A DNA stretch of 64,000 nucleotides from Smittium culicis (GCA_001970855.1 LSSN01002047.1:1-64000); one strand, 5' to 3'. Shown: positions 1 to 12,814, counted from the stretch's first letter. The notes: generated by a model not told the origin, from the sequence alone. Made by a program: numbers and translations.

Positions 1-292
1 GAAAATATAATACTTTTCTAAGCGTCACGAAAACTTATTAAAATAAAATACACATTTTAAAGATCTGAATTTATACGCACAGTATACAGATTCTAACTTT
101 ATTCGCAAATAATTTTTTATTAATTCATACCTCTATTATATAGCTTTTATTATTAAATATAATCCATAAAAAATATCCGTTACAATTAAAAAAAAACATA
201 AAACATAAAATTAAAAAAAAAAACATCTATTACTTTTAATTTACAATCTTAAATCTTAATCCCCTATTAGTATATCGAATTAATTAAACAAA

Positions 293-424
293 ATGACTAC
301 TGAAAGTATTGCTGCTCATGAAAAGGAACAAATCCAAGAAGTTCCGACTAATTCGACTGTGCCGATAGTTCTAAGGAAGAAAGGGCATACCGAAAACAAA
401 ACCCCTCCACATATATTCAGATAA
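293..424 (+). other. Short coding-like segment, unrecognised
   Basis: A 43-codon open frame starts ATG at 293, after a TATA-rich stretch, and ends at a TAA at 422-424. Its composition (many E, T, P, K; varied codons) looks more like coding sequence than the surrounding AT-rich DNA. A second coding-like stretch follows an acceptor-like TTTTAG at about 525-655, with residues such as YYKLPPGSVLDKVGNF. The two could be exons of one small or truncated gene, but I see no good GT donor between them. Family unknown. It could equally be a gene relic. Confidence 0.25.
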
Positions 425-2435
425 TATAAATATATATATCACCATATATTCATATGACTGGTTTGTGACTGATAAGATTTATTGGATAAAAATTTCCTTC
501 TAGCCAACTAAAATTTTATTTTTAGATTCTATTATAAATTACCACCTGGCAGTGTACTCGATAAAGTCGGCAATTTTATCAAAGCAAAAATATTAATTAC
601 ATTTAGCATTTTAAATATTTTTATACTATTAAATTATGATTAATAAACTCTAAGAGACCAAAAAAAAATAGATCCCAAATTTTCAAATAAAATTATTATC
701 AAAAAAAAGACCTGCGTCTCATAAGAATCTCAAATATGATACTGCTTTGGAATGTTGAGCTCTTTCAATTAAAGTTTTAGGTTATTCAATTTTTCTTTTA
801 TTTCATAGCCGCATTAGAAAATAGATATTTATAGGTTAATATTTTATTTGCTAAATATAATGAATCGAAATAAATAAACATAGTGAATAGTAAAAGTATG
901 AATTTATCCTCTTTGAATCTATATAAATTACAGAAAAAAATGTTCGCCCTTATTTCAAAGCCGAGTATTTAAGTTGTTAAATTTTAATGAGTACTAAATA
1001 AATGTGAAGAAAATTTAAAAATACTAACTTGAGGTGGTTTAAAGACTCAATAACAGGATGTATGAAAGATGGAAGAATCTAATCTTTTGTCAAAATAAAA
1101 TATTGAAAAATAAATAGGGAATCACAATTAATGGCAGAATGTGTACTTAAGGTTCGAAGATAGAGACGCAATCCACCTAGATTTTTTAATTTCGCAAAAT
1201 CTATACAGTTATTTTTATCGTAAATAGAAATGAAATTATATTCCCTGTTTAATCGTTATATTTCAGTACCAAAATAATCAAAATCAAAATTAAAGTTATG
1301 TTGAATTAACAGGGTATTAACCACTCGTATAATAAGTGATAATATAGCTTTTTTCGTTATCAAATCCTAAAAAATTAATAAAGAGTAAAAAATAAAAATG
1401 ATAATTAACAAGATAAAGATTTTTAGAAAGTAAGACTCATCTGTTGACCCAATAGTTCTATATCTTGCTATCAATTCAAATCACTTGTAGTTATGATTTT
1501 TATTATATTAAAATAAATGCAATTATTACAGAGGCGAATTTTTAGTAAAATAAACTAAAACGAGTAAAATTCCGGAAATTTTTTTTTAAAACCTTTGACA
1601 TAATTAATTTATCGATTATTAAACAAATAATACCTTAATTAAAGAATTTTATTGTATCAATATCAGATATATCTTTATTTTTACACACAATAAGTGCCAT
1701 ATTATTCTAAAGATTAAGCTATACATTGACTACGAATTTTATTTTTGAATTTAAATTTTCAGGTTTTTTATAATTTTCTATAAAATATAATGAGAAATTA
1801 TGGAATTTTTATTTTTATTTTTTTTTTGTAGTACCTTTAATTAATCAAATTTTGTATTTGATAGGTAGTTTATAAGGGTCAATAAATTAATTAATTAGAT
1901 ATTAGATAGATCTTGTAGCATTTTTTGTTAAATTTGATATTTTAAATACCGAATTATGTGTTTGAAAAGGAAAATTAATAGTAAATTAAACATTATTTTA
2001 TATCATTTTTCAAATATTTTATTGGAAAATTTAATAAGGAAAAAAAAAAAGGCTAAATATTAATATTTATGGTAAAAAAATAAATGTTCTTTTCCTGGAA
2101 TTATGAAAAATTGATATTCAAAAAGGTAATAAAAAAAGCCCTAATTGAAGAAAAAAAATTCCGTACTCAACAAGATATTTTCATCATATTAAATGATTTA
2201 AATTGGTTGTCAATTTACTCCTGTTCAATATGCTGTAGAGTGCATCTTCTATTAAGAAAAAAATACAAAAAAGCACAAATTATATAGATAAAAATAAAAG
2301 AAAGAATATCAGAAAGAATGAATGAGAATGTCAAATAGAACTAATACATATTATACCTTTTAATTTTATTGAACACAAAGATTAAAATTCTAATTAAAAA
2401 ATCAATTTAAAGAAATTATAAGTGCAAAAACACAC
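425..2435. other. AT-rich intergenic sequence
   Basis: Apart from the coding-like stretch at about 525-655 noted under the preceding entry, I see only AT-rich sequence with homopolymers. The 67-codon open frame at 2084-2287 has random composition and was not accepted. Confidence 0.6.

Positions 2436-2468
<33 letters not shown>
2436..2468. repeat. (TAA)11 microsatellite
   Basis: Eleven perfect TAA units in a row, seen directly. Simple sequence repeat of a kind expected in AT-rich intergenic DNA. Confidence 0.95.
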
Positions 2469-2469
<1 letters not shown>

Positions 2470-2819
2470 TTTGTTTATTCAATTTCATAGAAAAAATATG
2501 AAACCATCTGCGCACGAATACAGTATTTAAATTGTATACCAAGAATGATTTAGTTCATTTCGAATTTTAGTTAAAAATTTATTAATATTTTAGATGTATT
2601 TTTATAATTAGTTTATATTAAAAATATATATAGCATTTAAAAGAGTAAAAAGTAAAGAATAAGCACAAAAATCGAACTTCACAATGCTAAAAGTTGTAAT
2701 TCTAACTCAAAACAGTGCCTAATTACTAAAAATTATATTCAAAAATTCTTGAAACGAAGTTTATGAACCAAAAATATAAAAGAAAGATTTTTTATATGTA
2801 TTCTCATCTGTACAAAAAA

Positions 2820-2993
2820 CGCAATCGTGTATCTAAAAAATAACTATATTGAAACCTAGCTGTATACAAAGATATGTACTGAAAACTTAAACAATCAATT
2901 GAAAATAAAGCTAGTGGTACAAAAATTCTAAAATATACATTTCTAATTGAATATATAAATAGTTTCAAGTATTTAGGGATAACCATTGATTAA
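2820..2993 (+). pseudogene. LINE reverse transcriptase relic (post-catalytic region)
   Basis: Read on the plus strand, this stretch ends with SFKYLGITID followed by TAA. The F-K-Y-L-G block lies downstream of the YADD box in non-LTR reverse transcriptases. Upstream, TKICTENLNNQ and then, after a one-base shift, NKASGTKILKYTF match the spacing of the segment that normally joins the catalytic box to the KYLG block. Frameshifts and stops show it is dead. The motif is seen; the family is assigned from known LINE structure. It is too short to place in a LINE clade. Confidence 0.6.
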
Positions 2994-5099
2994 ATAATAT
3001 TAAAATCACTAACATGGGAAACCTATAGGATGAATTTTGTTATAAATTGATAAAATATCAATTATTTTATACTACTATTATGAAAATAATAATATTAATG
3101 GTGAAATACGATCAATTATTGAAAACTACGTAAAAATTACCCAAGAAATACTAAATGCTGATCTTTTTATTAGGTTTTTTTATTAATACATTAAACGCGT
3201 TTATCACATTAAAAAATTTTTTTTTATAGAATTATACTATCATTCTTATATAATAAGTTCTAAAACAGTAATTTGTTTAAAAATAATGTTTACTCATCTA
3301 ATCTTATAATCGTTTATTTACCCTTAAATTTATTTATTTAATTTTCTCCAATATATGCTCTTTTAAATTTTCTTTAATGATAAATATATTCACAAATAAA
3401 TTTTATGTGAGTTATTGTCTATTTTGAGTTATCAAAGTTATTATGTATGAGAGAAAATATAATATTTATAAGCAAAAATTTAGAAATTATATAATTTTTC
3501 TTGATATAATTGAAGTATATATTTTCAAAATCATTGATTTTTCTTTTAATTATGTTCATCTATACACAATTTTCAAATAAAGAAAAAAAAGAGAATAAAT
3601 ACACATTATTAGAATATATTAAATATAATGATTGGAGCATATTATTTATAGTGACGGGCTTTTATTTGTTAACGATTTAATTTAATAAAACGAATTAGAT
3701 AAAACTGTGAACTTTTGATATAATACTTCTGGTTATATTCTCTATAAAATTAAAAATTAAACTGGTAGATAGGGAAAGTTAAATAGAAAATACTCCATTC
3801 ATCGACGTTATTACTTACAAGGATATAAAAATCCAATTAAAATTTAAGGCATTATAAATTCAAGATACCTATTTTTCTAATGGTGCGGTAAATAAAAGTA
3901 ATTATTGTAGTGCAACCTAAATAATATTTTAGTTTTTATATAAAGTAAACTAATTAAAATAATTTATCATGCTTGTTAGAAAATTTAGAAGCTATGATCT
4001 ATATATAATTTTAAAATTTATATCGTTTTAATTTTTGAATAAGTATTCAAATTAATTTTAGGTATTAAGTTATATTAATGAAAATGATGGGATTTATTAA
4101 TAGGAGATCGTGAGGAAAGGGTGTTTAACCATTTTTAAAGGTAAATTTTCCACCTGGCTCAATAGAAAACCAATTGGCTTTCATTTTATTTCAATTGTCT
4201 CTTTTTTAGTATTTTTCGCGTCTCTAATAATTTTTTCTTTTAAATGATTTTTCTATCTAAGGAAAATCCCTTCGGGAGGCAGAATTGGTTCCTTAATGCG
4301 GCTTCAGTTATAGTCCTGTAGACGCTCCATATGGCCAGGCCATACAGAATCTCAATATTAGGAAATTTTTTTTTCTGTTATTCTAAAAAAACCAAATACT
4401 AAGTCCACAGTCATTCTAATGGCTAATCGAGTATCTGTCGTATATTTTCGTTTATAAACTGTCTAATTAGTTTCCAGAATACATTAATTCTTCTTTAGCA
4501 AAAACATGTCGCCGATTTTAACCTGGTGCCGCACTATAATTGTTTAGTTAGTTAATAAGTATATTTATTTTAATTTTTGTTTTATTAAAATCTTTTAAAT
4601 AGAATTTTATTTGTTAAGTATTTTTTTCTTACCAATTCTTCGGAAATATAATAAAATTGTTTTTGAAGGGGGCTTTTATACCTTTTTTTGTAATAACATC
4701 TTTCTTACTTTTAGTAACGACCGAAGTTTAATATTGTAAAATGTTGATAAAGCTAAGTTTTAATCGAGTAATTTGGTAATAATAGAGTAAAGAATATCTT
4801 GACTATAAATATGGCATATATTTAACCAAGTTGATATTTTGGTGTTGAAAAAAATTCTTTGTATAATGAGGATCTTGGATTTTTTTTTGTACAAAGAGAA
4901 AAAAACATCAACATACTATCTCTTTCAAATCATTACTAAATTTATATCATTGGCTCTTAGAATTTTACTACGACAAAAAAATTCTCTTTATATTATCTTT
5001 TCTTGATTTGCATACTTTGCATTCCTGTGATTGTTCAAATCGACCTTTATTGTATATCTTTAACCTTTCCCTGGTTAATAATGCATTTTTTAAGAGCAC
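2994..5099. other. AT-rich intergenic sequence
   Basis: No gene recognised. At about 4665-4730 there is a stretch resembling the end of the terminal-inverted-repeat element found at 6.1 and 47.2 kb (GGCTTTTATACCTTT followed by a TAGTAACGA-like block). The match is partial. Confidence 0.5.
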
Positions 5100-5108
5100 A
5101 TATAAATG

Positions 5109-5793
5109 TCAGGCTATTTTTATTAAGTCTAAATTATGAATTTTGAGCCTGTTAAAAACCGGTTCTATATCTTTATATTTGCCAATAGAATACCATTTAT
5201 GTTGAACTATTGACACAGTTCTATTTTTAAAGTCAATGAATTTTCTTACTGTATGATTGCACCATTTATACATTGGCTGTTTAATAATATAAAATGCACT
5301 ATTTGGTATTCTGAAGCTTTGTTTTGAGCTTTGATCAAACCAATTGGTTTTAATTGTTGATTTTACTATAAATACTATTGGTTTGTCTTTTATTTTTATC
5401 GTATATATGTATTCAGAGTGATTACCCCAAATCAGTTTGCAGCTACTAATTAGATTAAACATAGTAGATATTCATTTATCTTTTAAACAGTTGAAATCTT
5501 TATTTAGCAGGTTTTACACAGAATAATGTTAGCTTTGTTTTCTCCAAGCATTTTTATTTCTAAATGACCAATTATTCACATAAGCTTTTTTATTACATAG
5601 GTTTTATTCACTGTTTTAAGATCAGCCATCCATATGGTGGATATTGACTCACTTTTTTAATTTTTTTATTTACTAACAAATCGATGAAATTTTCGTTTTT
5701 TCTGAGTCTATTGGATATTCTTTGAAGGTTGTCGGTTATTAATTTACTCCATATATTTTTATTATTTGAGAGCATTTTGTTGTACCATTTCAT
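5109..5793 (-). pseudogene. LINE ORF2 C-terminal tail (relic)
   Basis: Two open frames (5793-5608 and 5462-5109), joined by a degenerate stretch, encode a basic, tryptophan-containing tail with segments such as NIWSKLI, PPYGWLI and CNHTVRKF. Composition and position suit the end of LINE ORF2 beyond the reverse transcriptase thumb. No catalytic motif is visible, so the assignment rests on location and strand. Possible remnants of the link to the reverse transcriptase appear on the far side of the nested element at about 7560-7700, including LLDNTFLIYKLWFSAYL. Confidence 0.5.
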
Positions 5794-6110
5794 AATTAAT
5801 TTTTTTTTGATTGGGCTTCGATATTAAGGAGTAGCAATCCTAATTCTATTTTTCCAATTCCAATATATTTAATTTCATTTGAAAATTTTTATTTTCCTGT
5901 TATGAAATTAGTAATAAATTTGCGATTATATTATTACGCAAATGTAATCACAGCGCATAATATTTGCTTATTACTTTAGCAAACTTACTAATTTTAAATT
6001 ATTAAGTGACTGAATATAATATTATTTTTTATATTTGTTTTGGTTGGAATTTTATTACATTTATTTATTTTTTATAACCTTTTTAAGTTTATAAAGATAA
6101 TATGAAATTT

Positions 6111-6137
6111 AAAGCAATCAAGGCTGCTTTTATACCT
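6111..6137 (+). repeat. Terminal inverted repeat, left end of nested element
   Basis: AAAG[C]AATCAAGGCTGCTTTTATACC; one or two mismatches against the reverse complement of the right end at 7410-7434. Confidence 0.65.
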
Positions 6138-7409
6138 TTCGTATTCATACTTTGTGTGTGAATACGCTTTACTAACGATATTTTTTTGTAGAAGAATACT
6201 TTACATAGAAATTTTACTATTATTATATTTGCACTATAATAAATTAAAAAATATGATATTATTAAAACAATAATATAGTGGTAATATAAACAAAGAGGCT
6301 ATTATTATTTGGAAACAGGTTGCATACTTATTTATTCAACAATAACGCAAGTATTTGCTGTTTCCACACTTATTACCTGCGTGTTTCGCAACAATAAAAT
6401 ATAAATATGAAGCAATTTGTATTAGAAATTTTAAGCATAAAAGCAGTGTGAGTGAACATATATATCGAGGTTCTTCGTGGTTAGGGTAAGACTTCTTTCG
6501 TTAAGTAATGCGGTATTTTGAATATTACGCTTTTACCTGCAACTTATCACCAGCTTCACTAAAATTAGACAAGTTCTCCGATATCATAGCGATTAAAATA
6601 AGTTTTTTAAATAGTAAAAATAAAATTTAGGCAAGATTTAGTTGATATGTATTTTTTGCTTAGTATAGTTTTACTTAATTGTTTTTGTTTTTATTGTTTA
6701 AATTTAAGGTTAATAATATCGTGAAAGAATTAAGAGAAAGAAAATTAATGAAACTAATAAAAGAATTAATATCTTAAGTTAGTTTCAGTATTTAAAAGTG
6801 TTCAGATAAAAGATATAAAAGCTTAGTATGTAGTTTATAATAAAATTTTTATAAATTTTAATTTATCCTTCGTTGTATTTTTTTTTTGAGTTCGGATACC
6901 CTTTATTTTATAATAAAATTTTAATATGGTAAACTCTTTGTATAACCTGGTTTATTTAGATATGAGAGTTATTATTTATTCGATACTTTGGTAACTAAGA
7001 TCCTTTGTATTCTCTTTGTATTTAATTTATTTATTTATTTATTTCTCTTATTAGAATTTTATTATTCTTTATTAACTTAGTTATTTCTGTTAGAAATGTT
7101 ATTTATAGAGATAAATATCTTTTATTTCGAATAAGTTACGATCTATCTTTTTATAAACTCATTCTTATATAAATTGATTGTAACTTTAATAGACCATTAT
7201 TTTAGGTTTATATTTTGATGTTCTGGAAGTTCTCTTATAGAACTTCATTATATATTTAAATGTGATATACTCACAAATAAAATTAATTTATGTAATATTT
7301 TATTACTGTTTTATAAGTATAAATTTTATCTTATAATTTTATTTAACTATTGTTCTACTAGCTATTATATTTAGCAAAGAATCTGAAACTCAAAGTTAGA
7401 ATATCAATG

Positions 7410-7434
7410 GTATAAAAGCAGCCTTGATTTCTTT
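7410..7434 (-). repeat. Terminal inverted repeat, right end of nested element
   Basis: On the minus strand this reads AAAGAAATCAAGGCTGCTTTTATACC, mirroring the left end at 6111-6137. Confidence 0.65.
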
Positions 7435-7739
7435 TAATTTAACATAAAAAAGATCACAAAAAATAGATAAAATATGTATAAACATAAATCAAATATTTAA
7501 TTAAAATTATTATTACAAGCTAAACTAATGGAAAATAAAATAAAACTGAAACAGAAGAATCAAGCGGGCTTAAAATAAGTCACGCATAACAGTTTCATAC
7601 GGATATAAGATTATTTTCTTTATATCTTTTATAAAATTATCACTAAATGGTATTAAATAAGCACTAAACCATAACTTGTATATTAAAAAAGTATTATCCA
7701 ATAATATCTTTAATTTTAAGTTATAAATTTATTTTCTAT

Positions 7740-8470
7740 TCAATTGTCATTAGTATTGTCTAACTTTATATAAATGGTCTTATCTTCATTTATTTTGGCA
7801 TTTGATGCTAGCGAATGAAGTTTTGGGGCTTCATTAACTGCTTTTTCACCCTCTTTATTATTAATTCCTATTGAAAGATCGACTTAATAGGCTAATTTTA
7901 TGTATTTTCTGGAGAATGGAATTTCAAAAGTACTGTTTTTGATTAAAATGAGGAGGGTTTCTAATATTATATTATACAACAATGGAGATAGATGATATCC
8001 TTTTCTGAGACCTTGCTGAGCTATGATAGGCTGTGTTAATTCCTCATTTATTTTAATGGTCGTTTTTGGATTTGAGTATATGCTTCTAATTATGTTATTG
8101 AATAATTGACTAAATCCAAATCTCTCTAAACACTTGAACAAAAAACTCCAATCAACTATATTGTAAGCTTTCTCTATATCTAATTTTTATAGATATCCAT
8201 TGGTTACATCTGGGGCTATTTTACTGATTTCAAATAGAAACCTTGTTTTTACTATACTTTCAAATATAATCCTATTTTTAATAAATCCTGATTAGTGGTC
8301 ATTTGTTATGTTGCATACTATCTTTTGTATTATTTTAGTTAGTATCTTTGTATAGATCTTTTCATCAGTGTTTGACGAAGTTATTGGCCTATAGCTTTTA
8401 AGGTTTTTTATGTCACCCGTTTTTGGAATTAGGATAATTATTTACCTTTCATTAATTACATTCCATTGCT
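7740..8470 (-). pseudogene. LINE reverse transcriptase domain (dead)
   Basis: The minus-strand reading gives, in order, LIPKTGDIKNL, SYRPIT, SGFIKNR, DIEKAYNIVDW, QQGLRKGYHLSPLLYN and a degenerate AY*VDL box. These are the conserved blocks of non-LTR reverse transcriptases, from fingers to palm. In-frame stops occur before the LIPKTGD block, before SGFIKNR (where a Gln is usual) and before the DIEKAY block. In the YxDD catalytic box a stop stands at the x position and the first Asp has become Val, so activity is lost. The longest surviving open part is 8141-7884. Confidence 0.9.
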
Positions 8471-9229
8471 GCATACTATTTGTGCTGTTAGTATTATTTT
8501 TAAATCTTGGATAATTTTTCTTTGTACTTTATTTAGAATTCAACAATTAGCACATCTGGACCAGGTGATTTTTTTTTAGTTGTTTCATCTATAGATTCAA
8601 TTATTTCCCCATTACTAATTTCTTTGTCTAGTTCAGCTGATTCCATTGGCGAAGTTTTATTTTTAATTTGTTGAATTAAGATTAATTGGCTATTTTCGCT
8701 ACTACACCCTTTTCAAATAATTTTATATAGAATTTGAGGCACATATTTTTTATTTCTGTTATATTTTTTTTGGACATCCATTCTCATCTAGCAGCTCTAT
8801 AATATCTTTCCTATTTTCTTTTGATCTAAGTTGTCGAAAAAAGTATTTATTATATCGATAGAATTTTCTGCCCAATAGGAGCGCGATCTTACTATTAGAC
8901 CATCCAGTTTTTCTTTTTTAATCTTTTTTATTTTTTTCTGATTTTCATAGCTTCATTTTTAGATAAATTGCGAGTAAATTCGTTTATATTTTTGTTTTTA
9001 AGCAAAGTTTTGTATGTTTTAATTGTGTTTTCTAACGAATCTATCAATTTATTTTAGTTTTGAAGCTTTCCATACTTAATGAAAATGCTTTTGAATGAAC
9101 TTTTTAGCTCACTCAAATAAGTTATGGAGCTGCATGGCCTATCCAAAATTTGTATTATTTCATTTGAGATATAAATATTATCTAATGATTTTTATTTAGC
9201 TTCCTATTGCTTGAATTTGGCCTCTTTTT

Positions 9230-9915
9230 TTATCTATTTTTTATACTTGTTGTCGGAAATCCATTGGGTCCAATATCTCTAATTGATGATTCGAATATTA
9301 TATCTTTTGAAGCAAGAATATGGTCAATTTTACATCTATATCTCCCAGAATAATATTTCCACGTATAAAAATTTTCTTTTTTTATTGGTTCACTAATATG
9401 TTTTTTAAGGTTAATGTGATTGGTAATTTTTTCCATGATCAATAATTAACATAAATTGGTTATTTTTGAGGTGAATTGACTATTAAATTCATTTTCTACC
9501 ATGTATATATTTAAATTAAATTAAATTCTTCATTTTCTATGCTGCTATTAGATATTTTAACTTAGAAGAAATACTGATGCAATTCTTCTCTCTTTTTTGT
9601 TATTGTGAAAATATAAATTTTCAATTTTTAATTGAACATTTTCAGGCGCCTTTAATCTGATGATATTAAACATACTTCAAAATACAGCCAATTACCTACT
9701 ATTTCATAATTTTTATTATTTATTGTTGCTGCTGTGTATATAGATCAAATTATTTTATTGCTCCTACAGTTTGACCAGAATTTTTTATCAGCGTTTTTTA
9801 AGGTAATTTCTTGCAAACAGATTATATCGGTTTTTTTTTTTGAGATAGATAAAAAGTCTTCACTTTTTTGTTGTTGTCTGCTATACCTTTGAAGTTAGAC
9901 GGCTTTTAAAATTTG
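9230..9915 (-). pseudogene. LINE AP-type endonuclease domain (relic)
   Basis: Near 9900-9800 the minus strand reads SISKKKTDIICLQEITLKN, the N-terminal LQE metal-binding block of the endonuclease/exonuclease/phosphatase fold. Near 9370-9290 it reads TWKYYSGRYRCKIDHILAS, matching the C-terminal block with the conserved Asp before a hydrophobic pair. The middle, which should carry the GDFN block, is too decayed to read. In a live element this domain nicks target DNA to prime reverse transcription. Confidence 0.8.
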
Positions 9916-10654
9916 CTCTTCTTTTTTTCTACTATTCGTTTTATTTTTTTTTTGTATTTTTATATTTTAGATTGTTAATTTATTTTTCATTCATAGAAAA
10001 ATCATCTTCGATTGTCGAATTTGGAGTCTTGAAAGATTTAGCTCGAGTTTCTTTGATTAAAATTTCCTTATAGATTATATTTGATTGTGTGATTCCCGAT
10101 ACTCTCAAACTACAGAAACGGTCAACTGTAGCAAGGATTTGAGATGGTGAACCTTCCATCGATTTTTTCATAATTTCACTAATACATCAGAATCTTTACT
10201 ATTTATATTTTCTTAGGTTCTTATGGTTTTAAATTAATCCCTTATTTTGAATTTTCTGTTTAGACCATCCATAGTGTCAGATTTTTTAGCTAATGCAATC
10301 CTCCTTATTAATGTTCTTACATTACTTACTTTCAGATTGTTTTCATTTTGCATTTTGATAGGTTCTCTCAGTATACAGTTTTCTGCATCGATCAGGTTTA
10401 CAATAATATTTTTTTAAATAGAGTATTTGCACTTTCTTTAGCCTTATCTGATGAATTTTCGATTCTCAACTCATTCGATTTACTTTTGACTTCATTAGGA
10501 TTTTCATAACCTACATGTTTACTAGATATTAAATGTATTTCCTTGGCTCCGTTTGTGTTGATATGGTCCTCAAATAATGTATTTTCTGTATTTTTTTTGT
10601 TTTCCTCTTCAATATTTGCATTTTCTGTTTCTTTATCAATAAAAAATTTTTTAG

Positions 10655-11245
10655 TTATGTTTTTTGGATTTGAATCCCGAGATCTTTTCTATTTTTTTTT
10701 TCGTTTTTTAACTTAATTACTGGGCAAATATACTTCCAATGCTCATTTTTCTTGAAGTAAGTACATACACTATGATCTCCTTTCCAGAGATATACCACTT
10801 TAATATCGTTTATTTTCAAAGTTTTAGGGATTTCATCACTTTTTTTGGTTTTAATAACTACTTTAATACTCTTGGAGGGATAGGAGTTAAATTTTGTTTG
10901 TTTAAAGGCCGTAATATCAACTACCTCCCCTATAGCTTTGAAATTATCATATACTGCTTGGGAAACTTGCCAAACACTTAGTCGAGTATATGAAGAAATA
11001 GCTATGAACTTATACTCGTCATTGTATTCCGAAGTTTCAAGGAATTCAATACTATTTTGACCCGATTTAAGATCAATTTTTTTTTCTTTTTGTTTACTTT
11101 CATTATCGATAAACTTAAATAAGATGATTTTGCGTTTGTTATCTATTTCAAAGCAGGATTGGATCTCTCCTAGTTGTTCAATTATACTTTCGACAATTAG
11201 GTCACGCATTTTACAGTCTAGTTTAAAAGAGGTCCCCGCATACAT
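10655..11245 (-). pseudogene. LINE ORF1 protein with degenerate zinc knuckle
   Basis: A 196-codon open frame, the best preserved part of the element. Residues 1-150 look like the nucleic-acid-binding domain that precedes zinc knuckles in ORF1/gag-like proteins (the SVWQVSQAV...GEVVDIT segment). The C-terminal part has CTYFKKNEHWKYIC, a CCHC knuckle whose second Cys is Phe and whose Gly before His is Glu, so zinc binding is probably lost. The ATG at 11245 fits an ORF1 start. Downstream the frame continues as a charged, stop-interrupted region toward the endonuclease. Confidence 0.7.
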
Positions 11246-11300
11246 AAAACCTTTTGCTCTTTTGGTTCCATTCCAGATACCGTTTCCATAATGGGACTGG

Positions 11301-12814
11301 TTTGAAATTAAAGTTTTTAATTACATTCTTCCTTATTCCTCATCAAAATATTGGGGATTTAAGGCTTTTTACCACTGCAACTGCCCATCTTTGAGTCGTA
11401 GAGGCGTTTTTTCTATTTTCGTTAGTAGTCATACACTTTATTATACTCTAGAATCAGCTAGAGCTTTAAGCTTGGGTAAAGGTTTGTTTATTTTGTGGGC
11501 TGATATTAGAAATAAAAATTATTGGTTCGTTTATCGCAGGTATTCGAAGTTGAAGAGAAAGAACATGTTCTATATTTATAAAACTAAATTTTCAAATTTC
11601 AAATTTATAAATTTAAAAAATTAGCTACTATAAAGTTGTTAGTTATTTTTTTGATAGTACTAGAGCTTAAATACTTATTTTTGAAGCGATAAGCATGAAT
11701 TTATGAATATGAAATTCATAGATACTTAGTGCATCTTATCCAATTGTTTTTTAGTATTTATAATTATACTCGACTCGAAGAAATGAAGCATTAGAAGCCT
11801 AATAATATGATTGGCTCGATGTTATTTTTTTACCCTTTGTCCCCCAACGCTTTTTATAAAAAGAATTTATGGACCTGAGGTTAGTTAGAGCCAGTTAAAT
11901 TATTTGTTACCATTATATAATGAACCAATAATATTTTTTAATCTTGCTGTAAAACTAAATAATGGAACTCAATTGGCTATAATAGGTGGTTAAAAATCAC
12001 CATACTGAAAATGAAAGGGAACTATGATTATCTATTTGATATCTTCATTTCAGAAAACAAATAAAAGCGCTTATTTACGCTTGTATCTTTTTGATTTTCT
12101 CTACGAAAATTAAATCTATTAATGTTTAGAGAACTATATACAGTAAAACCTTTGAGTAAGCAACAGGTGTTTTTGCCCGATTTATGTCCAAATACCCTCT
12201 CAGATAGCAATTTGCCATTTTAGAGGTTTTTTAACGATAAAAATAGCTAGCAAGGAATCAGCTACTAAACTAAAAAAATAACCTATAATCTAGAATTCTA
12301 AGTATAACATTTTGATTTGTTTATTTTTTTATTAAAAAAAAGTTATACTTAATTCGCCAAGTACATGTTTTAGTTGCTATCTTGGAAATTATATTATGAC
12401 TCATTTTACAGCCATTTTACAACAAAGCTGCGAATTGTCTTCACAGAGAGCAATTGATAATAGGCCAGATTATTTGCAATATAATTTGCCATTGACAAAT
12501 AAAATTTACTAAAACTTGCTAATTTATTTGATTAACCTATAAATTCGCTTTAATAAAAATGTGGTAAGCTTCAAGCATTAAATCAATATTTTTTCAATTT
12601 AAAATTAATAAAGTTATCTTCTTAGAGGGTTGCCACCTTAAGGTGTTGCTAACTCAGAGGTTTTATTGTAGTCCAGGAAAAGCTGAGCTGTTAATTTTTC
12701 ACTAATACCTTTCCATCCAATTTGCCATTTTGCACAATTTTTTTTTGCTCCTCCAGAGCTAATCTGAATATCACACGTTCTCAAATTGAATCGACGAATT
12801 CTTTCATTTGAGAG
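11301..12814. other. Intergenic region upstream of the LCB3-like gene
   Basis: No gene or RNA recognised. Short open frames here (11391-11624, 12028-12210, 12638-12835) have no family features. The last 200 bases before 12815 are somewhat richer in GC and probably hold the promoter of the following gene. Confidence 0.5.

Larger units (their letters stand above)
6103..7440. mobile_element. Non-autonomous element with terminal inverted repeats, nested in the LINE
   Basis: The left end (about 6111-6137) and the right end (about 7410-7434, reversed) share AATCAAGGCTGCTTTTATAC, an inverted repeat of about 25 bp. No transposase frame lies inside, so this looks like a non-autonomous DNA element. 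Sequence inside the left end (blocks GAATACGCTTTACTAAC, TACTTATTTATTCAA and CTTATTACCTG) recurs in inverted orientation at about 46.87-47.2 kb, confirming a repeat family. Target-site duplication not resolved; the superfamily is unknown. Confidence 0.55.
5100..11300 (-). mobile_element. Decayed LINE (non-LTR retrotransposon), with nested insertion
   Basis: On the minus strand, in the order of an intact LINE, are: ORF1 with a zinc-knuckle remnant (11245-10655), an AP-type endonuclease (about 9910-9230), a reverse transcriptase (about 8460-7740) and an ORF2 C-terminal tail (5793-5109). Frames are broken by many stops and shifts, so the copy is inactive. A 1.3 kb element with inverted ends (about 6103-7440) interrupts the part between the reverse transcriptase and the tail; without it the LINE is about 4.9 kb, a normal length. 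Outer boundaries are approximate: I could not see target-site duplications or a clear poly(A) end. Confidence 0.8.

Noticed and set aside
10739..10981. 80-codon plus-strand frame inside the LINE ORF1 region
   Set aside because: Antisense shadow of the ORF1 frame.
5100..11300. RIP-type mutation of the LINE
   Set aside because: Only one stop clearly replaces an expected Gln by C-to-T; other stops need different changes, so a directional signature is not supported by eye.
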